From an uncultured Actinotalea sp. (GTDB lineage: Bacteria > Actinomycetota > Actinomycetes > Actinomycetales > Cellulomonadaceae): a stretch of 19,339 nucleotides of DNA. How positions within the stretch are numbered: position 1 is the first letter of the stretch; each line of letters begins with the position of its first letter. Positions 14,273-19,339 of this stretch are shown piece by piece. The position numbers and the translations under genes were made by a program. Location: NCBI RefSeq assembly GCF_946885855.1, contig NZ_CAMPHH010000024.1, positions 1-19,339 of the forward strand, given 5' to 3'. Below the pieces are notes generated by a model. It saw only the letters and a program-made list of their open reading frames with translations, had not been told where the DNA came from and made no database searches.

Positions 14273-15424
14273 GTGACCCGAACCACCCTCCGTCGGTCCT
14301 CGACCGTCGGTCTCCGCCCCGCCGTGCCCGGGCCGACGACCACCCGCGGTCGTGCGTGGCGCCGCGGCCTGCGCGCGGTGGCGCTGCTCGGCGTCGCGGG
14401 CCTCGCGCTCGCCGCGTGCTCCGGTGGCGAGCCGGTCGCCGAGCCCGAGACGCCGGCGCCGGTGACCGTCAGCCCGAGCATCGAGCCGTCCCGGACCCCG
14501 CCCCCCGAGCCCGCCGTGCCGGTCGTGTGGCCGCTCACCGGTGTCCCGACCGCCGAGGTGGCCGCCCGGCCAGCGGTGGCCGTGAAGATCGAGAACACCG
14601 CGGTGGCGCGGCCCCAGTCCGGGCTGGAGGCGGCGGACGTCGTCTGGGAGACGATCGTCGAGTTCGAGGTCTCGCGGTTCGTCGCGGTCTACCACTCGCA
14701 GGTCCCGGACGAGGTCGGGCCGATCCGGTCCGTGCGACCGATGGACCCGCTCATCACCGCCCCGCTGCGCGGTCTCCTCGCCTACTCCGGCGGTCAGCCG
14801 GGCATCCTCGCCGAGGTCCGGGCCAGCGGCGTGCAGTCCATCAGCCACGACGCGGGTGCGCCGGGCATGTACCGCGTGGGCTTCCGCAGCGCGCCGCACA
14901 ACGTCTACGGCACGATGGCGCGCTGGCTCGAGGTCGCCGACGCCGACCACAGCGCCCCTCCGGCGGAGCAGTTCGCGTTCGCCCTGCGGCCGGAGCTCGC
15001 GAGCGCCATCACGGCCGGCACGCCGGCCGGGACGCTGAGCTTCTCGCTGTCCGCGCAGTCGCGGCCGTCGTGGTCCTGGGACGCCGCGAGCGGCACCTGG
15101 CTGCGTTCGGAGGGGTCCAGCCCCGCCACCGCCGCCAGCGGCGCGCGCCTCTCGGCGGTGAACGTCGTCGCCATCACGGCGCCGCACCCCAACAGCCCGT
15201 ACGGGGCGCAGGGCGGGGCCCCGGTGCCGACCTACGCCCTCGTCGGTGAGGGCGAGGCGGTCGTCGCCACCGGTGGGCACACGGTCGCCGCCACGTGGCG
15301 CAAGACGGCGCCGGACGCGCCCCTGCAGCTCTTCGCGGCCGACGGCTCGCCGGTCCTGCTCGCCCCCGGCAACACGTGGGTCGAGCTCATCCCCGCGGGC
15401 AAGGGCTCGCTGACGGTGAGCTGA
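14273..15424 (+). CDS. DUF3048 domain lipoprotein (YerB-like)
   Basis: A 383-residue exported protein of unknown function. A long basic N-region is followed by the hydrophobic core AVALLGVAGLALAAC and the lipobox LAAC (C49), so it is anchored outside the membrane. A Pro/Glu/Thr-rich linker (about 50-80) leads into the DUF3048 domain, which begins at WPLTGVPTAEVAARPAVAVK and includes ARPQSGLEAADVVWE, DEVGPIRSVRP and APHNVYGTMARWLE. The C-terminal part contains APHPNSPYG and ends ELIPAGKGSLTVS. The family resembles Bacillus YerB in name only; no reaction is established that I know of. It lies between menE and menB but on the opposite strand, followed by its own hairpin. Confidence 0.88.
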   Translation: MTRTTLRRSSTVGLRPAVPGPTTTRGRAWRRGLRAVALLGVAGLALAACSGGEPVAEPETPAPVTVSPSIEPSRTPPPEPAVPVVWPLTGVPTAEVAARPAVAVKIENTAVARPQSGLEAADVVWETIVEFEVSRFVAVYHSQVPDEVGPIRSVRPMDPLITAPLRGLLAYSGGQPGILAEVRASGVQSISHDAGAPGMYRVGFRSAPHNVYGTMARWLEVADADHSAPPAEQFAFALRPELASAITAGTPAGTLSFSLSAQSRPSWSWDAASGTWLRSEGSSPATAASGARLSAVNVVAITAPHPNSPYGAQGGAPVPTYALVGEGEAVVATGGHTVAATWRKTAPDAPLQLFAADGSPVLLAPGNTWVELIPAGKGSLTVS

Positions 15425-15427
15425 CCG

Positions 15428-15463
15428 CCGCCGAGCGGACCGGCGTCACCGGCCGCTCGGCGG
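15428..15463 (+). terminator. Hairpin after the DUF3048 gene
   Basis: An 11-bp perfect stem (CCGCCGAGCGG at 15428-15438 with CCGCTCGGCGG at 15453-15463) is extended by an inner CCGG/CCGG pair (15440-15443, 15449-15452) past one bulged A, leaving a 5-base loop. It starts 3 bases after the stop codon. Confidence 0.7.
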
Positions 15464-15573
15464 ACGCCGGCGGGCACGTGGTGGCCGCGCGGGCGCCTCG
15501 CGTACGACCTGAGGATGAGACACGCCCGCCGTGGTGCGCCTACCGGGGGAGCGCGCCCGGCGGCAGGACCGGT

Positions 15574-15594
15574 CCTCAGCCTGATCCGCTGAGG
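15574..15594. promoter_or_regulatory. Palindrome upstream of the 64-residue membrane protein gene
   Basis: CCTCAGC (15574-15580) and GCTGAGG (15588-15594) form a perfect 7-bp inverted repeat with a 7-base spacer, 26 bases before the ATG. A related CCTGAGG lies at 15508-15514. It may be an operator; no regulator is suggested. The rest of 15464-15620 shows nothing I recognise. Confidence 0.4.
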
Positions 15595-15620
15595 TGGGTC
15601 CGCCGCGCAGGATGGTCACC

Positions 15621-15815
15621 ATGACCACGACGCACGCGGACGACCACCTGCAGCGCACCGACCAGGCCGGCGCCGAGCCGGGCTCCCCGGAGCGCCTGCG
15701 GACCGTCGTCCCCGTCCTGGTCGCGGTGCTGCTGCTCTTCGGCGTCACCTGGGCGGGGTTCCTCGCGCTCGGTGAGCTGCTGGACCTGGGGGTCTGGCTC
15801 GTCGGGTCGGACTGA
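15621..15815 (+). CDS. Small single-span membrane protein, unknown
   Basis: A 64-residue protein. Residues 1-25 are polar (MTTTHADDHLQRTDQAG), then a hydrophobic helix follows at about 29-50 (VVPVLVAVLLLFGVTWAGFLAL), then a short tail ending in LVGSD. I do not recognise the family. The coding case rests on the clean membrane helix, the codon bias and the terminator that follows. Candidate starts are GTG 15594, ATG 15612 and ATG 15621; I prefer 15621 because the hydrophilic N-terminus begins there and CAGGAT, a weak -10, ends 7 bases upstream. The 15594 GTG lies inside a palindrome. It converges on menB. Confidence 0.6.
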   Translation: MTTTHADDHLQRTDQAGAEPGSPERLRTVVPVLVAVLLLFGVTWAGFLALGELLDLGVWLVGSD

Positions 15816-15859
15816 CGACGGGAGCGGGCGGTCGGGGGGCCGCCCCGGGCAGCGCGGAT

Positions 15860-15890
15860 GACGGCGACCGGCGGAGGGCCGGTCGCCGTC
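15860..15890. terminator. Bidirectional hairpin between the small membrane protein gene and menB
   Basis: A 13-bp perfect stem (GACGGCGACCGGC at 15860-15872 and its complement at 15878-15890) has a 5-base GGAGG loop. It lies between two convergent genes. There is no T-run. Confidence 0.75.
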
Positions 15891-15939
15891 GTCGTGCGTG
15901 GGGTGCTGGGTCGGCGGTGCGGGGTCGCGGTGCGACGTG

Positions 15940-16911
15940 TCAGAAGTGGTACGGGAAGCGCGACCAGTCCGGCTCGCGCCGCTCGAGGAACGCGTCCCGG
16001 CCCTCGACCGCCTCGTCCGTCATGTAGGCCAGGCGCGTCGCCTCCCCGGCGAAGACCTGCTGGCCCATGAGGCCGTCGTCGGCGAGGTTGAACGCGAACT
16101 TCAGCATCCGGACCGCCTGCGGGGACTTCGTGGCGATGGTGCGCGCGTACTCGAGGGCCAGCCCCTCGACGTCGTCGTGCTCCGCGACCTCGTTGACGGC
16201 GCCCCAGCGCGCGGCGTCGTCGGCGGAGTACTCCCGGGCCAGGAAGAAGATCTCCCGGGCGCGCTTCTGCCCGACCTGCCGGGCCAGGTACGCGGAGCCG
16301 TAGCCGCCGTCGAAGGAGCCCACGTCGGCGTCCGTCTGCTTGAACCGGCCGTGCTGCCGGCAGGCGATCGTCAGATCCGCCACGACGTGCAGCGAGTGCC
16401 CGCCGCCCGCGGCCCAGCCGTCGACCACGGCGACGACGACCTTGGGCATCGTCCGGATGAGCCGCTGGACCTCGAGGATGTGCAGGCGGCCGGCGCGCGC
16501 CGGGTCGATCGCGTCCGCCGTCTGCGCCGCGACGTCGGAGGTGTAGCGGTAGCCGTCCCGGCCGCGGATGCGCTGGTCGCCGCCGGAGCAGAAGGCCCAG
16601 CCGCCGTCCTTGGGGCTCGGCCCGTTGCCGGTGAGCAGGACGGTCCCGACGTCGGGGGTCATCCGGGCGTGGTCGAGCACGCGGTACAGCTCGTCCACCG
16701 TGTGGGGGCGGAAGGCGTTGCGCACCTCCGGGCGGTGGAACGCCACGCGCACCACCGGCAGGTCGCGGACGACGGCGCCGCTCGCGTCCCGGTCGACGCC
16801 GCGGTGGTAGGTGAGGTCGGTGAGGCCCTCGAACCCCGTCACCTCCCGCCAGTGCTCGGGGCGGAACGTCGCGGAGACCTGCGGGGGAAGGTGGTCGGGC
16901 AGTGCGGCCAT
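15940..16911 (-). CDS. menB: 1,4-dihydroxy-2-naphthoyl-CoA synthase MenB
   Basis: A 323-residue crotonase-fold enzyme that closes the naphthoquinone ring of o-succinylbenzoyl-CoA. Visible motifs are FCSGGDQRIRGRDGYRY (CSGGDQ at 108-113), VDGWAAGGGHSLHVVADL (from residue 163) and DADVGSFDGGYGSAYLARQ, with D201 in the catalytic position. D194, seven residues earlier, matches the Asp that replaces bicarbonate in the bicarbonate-independent enzymes such as that of M. tuberculosis (recalled). The end is EPDWSRFPYHF. The ATG at 16911 follows TACCCT by 7 bases and has no Shine-Dalgarno. It is transcribed alone, between two convergent or divergent neighbours. Confidence 0.96.
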   Translation of the reverse strand: MAALPDHLPPQVSATFRPEHWREVTGFEGLTDLTYHRGVDRDASGAVVRDLPVVRVAFHRPEVRNAFRPHTVDELYRVLDHARMTPDVGTVLLTGNGPSPKDGGWAFCSGGDQRIRGRDGYRYTSDVAAQTADAIDPARAGRLHILEVQRLIRTMPKVVVAVVDGWAAGGGHSLHVVADLTIACRQHGRFKQTDADVGSFDGGYGSAYLARQVGQKRAREIFFLAREYSADDAARWGAVNEVAEHDDVEGLALEYARTIATKSPQAVRMLKFAFNLADDGLMGQQVFAGEATRLAYMTDEAVEGRDAFLERREPDWSRFPYHF

Positions 16912-16924
16912 GCGGGTCAGGGTA
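16912..16924 (-). promoter_or_regulatory. Leaderless -10 element of menB
   Basis: TACCCT on the minus strand (16924-16919) is followed by seven bases (GACCCGC) and ATG. The hexamer is the same as at the PLDc_N gene. Confidence 0.55.
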
Positions 16925-17027
16925 CGGCCGCGTGGTCCGGCGCCCCGCCGTCGCCGGATCGCGACACGACCGTGACCGGAGCGGTGTTGCCCGCCGCGGG
17001 CCGTGCCGGGAGGCTCGGGGCACCGAC

Positions 17028-17034
17028 GAGGAGG
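17028..17034 (+). promoter_or_regulatory. Shine-Dalgarno of the 153-residue lipoprotein gene
   Basis: GAGGAGG is followed by five bases and the GTG at 17040. It fixes the start, because the frame is open upstream to 16902. Confidence 0.7.
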
Positions 17035-17039
17035 TCGCC

Positions 17040-17501
17040 GTGACCGGAACCCGCCCCCACCAACCCCTGGCCGTCGCCGTCGGGTGCGTCCTCGCGCTCG
17101 GCGCAGCGGCGGGATGCGGGGTCGAGGACGACACCGAGGGCGGGTTCGGGCTGCCCGTCCGCACGGCGGCGGGCGAGGTCGACGTGGCGGCCGCCCCGAT
17201 CACCGGCGTCCTGCGCGTGGAGTCCGACGGGTGCTTCACGTGGGAGCAGGAGCGGCAGGACGGCGTCACGCGTGCGTGGGTGGTGTGGCCGGACGGTGCC
17301 GAGCAGGACGGGGACCGGGTGCTGCTCGTGGACGGCACGCCGGTCGGCGACGGGCAGCGCCTGTCCGGGACCGGAGCCGTGGTGGCGGCCGAGGCCTTCG
17401 CCGACTGGGCGGATCCCGACAGCTACCTCGGGGCGTTCGGCCGGTTCTGCGAGGCCGGTGAGCGGGGCGTCGTCGTGCTGGACGACGTCGCGCCGTCGTG
17501 A
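17040..17501 (+). CDS. Putative lipoprotein, unknown function
   Basis: A 153-residue protein that I do not recognise. The N-terminus has a hydrophobic core (LAVAVGCVLALGAAAGC) ending at C26 in AAGC, an acceptable though weak lipobox, followed by acidic residues (GVEDDTEGG) as expected of a mature lipoprotein. The rest looks like a small beta-rich domain (ITGVLRVESDGCFTWEQ, RAWVVWPDGAEQDGDRVLLVDG). Two further cysteines, C65 and C137, could form a disulfide outside the cell. It sits between divergent menB and menC and is co-directional with menC, 34 bases upstream of it; menC has its own promoter-like sequence at the end of this gap. Role in quinone metabolism is possible but unsupported. Confidence 0.75.
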   Translation: MTGTRPHQPLAVAVGCVLALGAAAGCGVEDDTEGGFGLPVRTAAGEVDVAAAPITGVLRVESDGCFTWEQERQDGVTRAWVVWPDGAEQDGDRVLLVDGTPVGDGQRLSGTGAVVAAEAFADWADPDSYLGAFGRFCEAGERGVVVLDDVAPS

Positions 17502-17523
17502 CGGTCTCTCGCAGGGCGGCGGC

Positions 17524-17535
17524 TACCGTGGGCGC
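17524..17535 (+). promoter_or_regulatory. Leaderless -10 element of menC
   Basis: TACCGT (17524-17529) is followed by GGGCGC and the GTG at 17536. No Shine-Dalgarno is present. A GTGACG sequence at 17498-17503 is spaced too widely (20 bases) to be a confident -35. Confidence 0.6.
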
Positions 17536-18528
17536 GTGACCGCGCGCGACCTGTCCGTCCACCGGGTCGCGCTGCGCACCCGCTTCCGCGGGCTCGACGC
17601 GCGCGACGGGGTGCTGCTGCACGGCGACGCCGGCTGGGGGGAGTTCTCCCCGTTCTGGGACTACGACGACGCCGAGTCGCGCCCCTGGTGGCGCGCGGCG
17701 CTCGAGGCCGCGGACGAGGGGTGGCCGGACCCGGTGCGCGACGCCGTCCCCGTCAACGTGACCGTGCCCGCGGTCGACGCCGACCTCGCCCGCGCGATCG
17801 TCCGCCGCTCCGCGGGCTGCCGCACCGCCAAGGTCAAGGTCGCCGAGCCCGGGCAGACGCTGGCGGAGGAGGTCGCCCGCCTCGAGGCCGTGCGGGACGA
17901 GCTCGGGCCCGGCGGCCGGGTGCGCATCGACGCCAACGGTGCGTGGGACGTGGACGAGGCCGTGCGGCGGCTGCGCGCGCTCGACCGGGCGGCCGGCGGG
18001 CTCGAGTACGTCGAGCAGCCGTGCGCGACGGTCGCGGAGCTCGCCGCGGTGCGCCGCGCGGTCGACGTGCCCGTCGCGGCCGACGAGTCCGTGCGGCGCG
18101 CGGAGGACCCGCTGGCCGTCGCCCGCGCCGGGGCGGCCGACGTCGTCGTGCTCAAGGTCCAGCCGCTCGGCGGGGTGCGCGCGTGCCTGCGTCTCGCGGA
18201 GGAGGCCGGGCTGCCGGTCGTGGTGTCGTCGGCGCTGGAGACGTCCGTCGGGCTCGCGGCGGGGGTCGCGCTCGCGGCCGCGCTGCCGGAGCTGCCCTAC
18301 GCGTGCGGGCTCGCGACCGCCCAGCTGCTGCGGGACGACGTCGTCGCCGAGCCCCTCCTGCCCGTCGCCGGGGCGATCGCCGTCCGGCGGGTCGCGCCCG
18401 ATCCGGACCTCCTCCAGCGGCACGCCGCCGACGCCGACCTCACGCGGCGGTGGCGCGCGCGCGTCGCGGCGGTGGCGGGGGGCGCGCCGGGCGGCACCCC
18501 GGGCGACAGGGCGGAGGGCGCCGCGTGA
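17536..18528 (+). CDS. menC: o-Succinylbenzoate synthase MenC
   Basis: A 330-residue enolase-superfamily enzyme that dehydrates the MenH product to o-succinylbenzoate. The active-site set is complete: K99-V-K101 (AKVKVAEPGQ), the metal ligands D132 (RIDANGAWDV), E160 (YVEQPC) and D183 (AADES), and the opposite-face lysine K207 (VVLKVQPLGG). The N-terminal capping domain is short (DLSVHRVALRTRFRG; GWGEFSPF), as in actinobacterial MenC. The last 35 residues are a low-complexity tail. The GTG start is set by the leaderless promoter. The stop overlaps the menD start (GTGA), so menC and menD are translationally coupled. Confidence 0.94.
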   Translation: MTARDLSVHRVALRTRFRGLDARDGVLLHGDAGWGEFSPFWDYDDAESRPWWRAALEAADEGWPDPVRDAVPVNVTVPAVDADLARAIVRRSAGCRTAKVKVAEPGQTLAEEVARLEAVRDELGPGGRVRIDANGAWDVDEAVRRLRALDRAAGGLEYVEQPCATVAELAAVRRAVDVPVAADESVRRAEDPLAVARAGAADVVVLKVQPLGGVRACLRLAEEAGLPVVVSSALETSVGLAAGVALAAALPELPYACGLATAQLLRDDVVAEPLLPVAGAIAVRRVAPDPDLLQRHAADADLTRRWRARVAAVAGGAPGGTPGDRAEGAA

Positions 18529-19339
18529 GCCCGTCCACCCGCGCGGCCCGCGTGCTGCTGCAGGCCCTCGCGGCCCGCGGCCTGCGCGAGGTGGTGCTCG
18601 CCCCGGGCTCCCGCAGCGCTCCCCTGGCCTACGCGGTCGCCGAGGCGGCCCGCCGCGACGCGGGGCGCGACCCTGCCGCGCCCCGCCTGGACGTCCACGT
18701 GCGCATCGACGAGCGCGACGCCGGATTCCTGGCCCTCGGCCTCGCCCGAGGAGCGGCGCTGACCGGGGCGGGCCGGCCCGTGGCCGTCGTCACGACGTCC
18801 GGCACCGCGGTCGCCAACCTGCACCCGGCGGTCCTCGAGGCGCACCACGCGGGGCTGCCGCTCCTCCTGCTCACGGCCGACCGGCCGCACGAGCTGCGTG
18901 GCACGGGCGCGAACCAGACGACCGAGCAGGTCGGGCTCCTCGAGCCGGTCCGCCTCACGGTGGACGTCCCGGCACCCGACGGGCGGCCCGGCGAGGACCG
19001 CGACCTGCGTCACCTCGCCGCGCGCGTCGTCGCGACGGCGCTCGGGCTCCGGACCGACCACCCGGGGCCCGTCCACGTCAACCTCGCCTTCCGCGAGCCC
19101 CTCGTCCCTGACGGCGCGCCGTGGCCCGAGCCCTCGACGGCCGGCCTCACGGAGGTGCTGCGGCGGGGTGGGACGCTGCCCGGCGGTGGTGCGGGTGGCG
19201 CAGGCCTGCCCGACGGGCCGTGGGGTGCGGACGTCACCAGGGCGCAGCGCGCGACGGCGCCGCTCGTCGCCGACGCGGCCGGGGCCGCCGTCGGCGGAGC
19301 GATCGCCGACGTCGTGCCGACCGTCGTCGTCGCGGGCGA
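18525..19339 (+). CDS. menD: 2-succinyl-5-enolpyruvyl-6-hydroxy-3-cyclohexene-1-carboxylate synthase MenD (5' part)
   Basis: The first 271 codons of a thiamine-diphosphate enzyme that joins 2-oxoglutarate to isochorismate, the first committed step of menaquinone synthesis. The reading frame is open to the window end, so the rest (MenD is usually 550-600 residues) lies outside. Conserved motifs are VVLAPGSRSAPLAYAV, HVRIDERDAGFLALGLA with the ThDP-activating E63, TSGTAVANLHPAVLEA, LLLLTADRPHELRGTGANQT, TTEQVGLL and GPVHVNLAFREPL. A Gly-rich insertion (GGTLPGGGAGGAGL) follows near residue 220. The GTG start overlaps the menC stop. No menF or menH is visible in the window. Confidence 0.94.
   Translation, partial: MSPSTRAARVLLQALAARGLREVVLAPGSRSAPLAYAVAEAARRDAGRDPAAPRLDVHVRIDERDAGFLALGLARGAALTGAGRPVAVVTTSGTAVANLHPAVLEAHHAGLPLLLLTADRPHELRGTGANQTTEQVGLLEPVRLTVDVPAPDGRPGEDRDLRHLAARVVATALGLRTDHPGPVHVNLAFREPLVPDGAPWPEPSTAGLTEVLRRGGTLPGGGAGGAGLPDGPWGADVTRAQRATAPLVADAAGAAVGGAIADVVPTVVVAG

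Noticed and set aside
14147..15280. A long N-terminal extension of menE in the same frame
   Set aside because: The extension overlaps the DUF3048 lipoprotein gene antisense and resembles no protein. A leaderless promoter sits right at the GTG at 14146.
1..19339. CRISPR arrays, tRNA or rRNA genes, insertion sequences, phage or defence genes
   Set aside because: No regularly spaced repeats, cloverleaf-like segments, transposase motifs or terminal inverted repeats were seen. Nearly all of the window is explained by housekeeping genes in uniform codon usage.

Overview
The DNA is very GC-rich (well above 70% by eye), with GTG starts, strong third-position G/C bias, lipoproteins, and a menaquinone plus system II cytochrome c maturation gene set. 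This points to a high-GC actinobacterium. A GH51 arabinofuranosidase behind a sugar ABC permease would suit a Cellulomonas/Promicromonospora-like polysaccharide degrader, but the genus is a guess.

Layout. (1) 1-2592: the end of a sugar ABC importer operon (last codons of one permease, a complete second permease) followed by GH51 alpha-L-arabinofuranosidase. (2) 2664-4696: a HAD-IB (SerB-like) phosphatase on the minus strand, divergent from a glutaredoxin-like protein whose stop overlaps the start of the NADH-sensing repressor Rex. (3) 4786-6031: a divergent yceI / marR pair sharing an AT-rich operator region with half-sites every 10 bp. (4) 6085-10933: a tightly coupled five-gene operon of histidine phosphatase, TlpA/ResA-like lipoprotein, CcdA, ResB and CcsB, i.e. 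cytochrome c biogenesis system II. (5) 11066-11979: two small membrane proteins (DUF4229 and PLDc_N type) divergently transcribed from a 38-bp gap. (6) 11983-19339: menaquinone genes menA and menE (minus), menB (minus), menC and the start of menD (plus, cut by the window end), interleaved with three little-known envelope proteins: a DUF3048 lipoprotein, a 64-residue single-span membrane protein and a 153-residue lipoprotein.

How it fits together. Most of the window serves membrane respiration: Rex reads the NADH/NAD balance, CcdA-ResA-ResB-CcsB attach heme to exported cytochromes c, and MenA-E build the quinone that feeds those cytochromes. The order resembles the mycobacterial Rv0505c-Rv0555 region (serB1, glutaredoxin-like, hem genes, phosphatase, thioredoxin, ccdA, resB, ccsA, menA, menE, menB, menC, menD), but the hem block expected after rex is absent and yceI/marR sits in its place.

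The most notable signal is regulatory: seven genes start without a Shine-Dalgarno sequence exactly 6 or 7 bases after a TANNNT -10 hexamer, indicating leaderless mRNAs. Perfect hairpins mark several 3' junctions. I see no CRISPR, tRNA, rRNA, insertion sequence or phage genes, no gene-free stretch over 200 bases, and no clear new defence or metabolic system.
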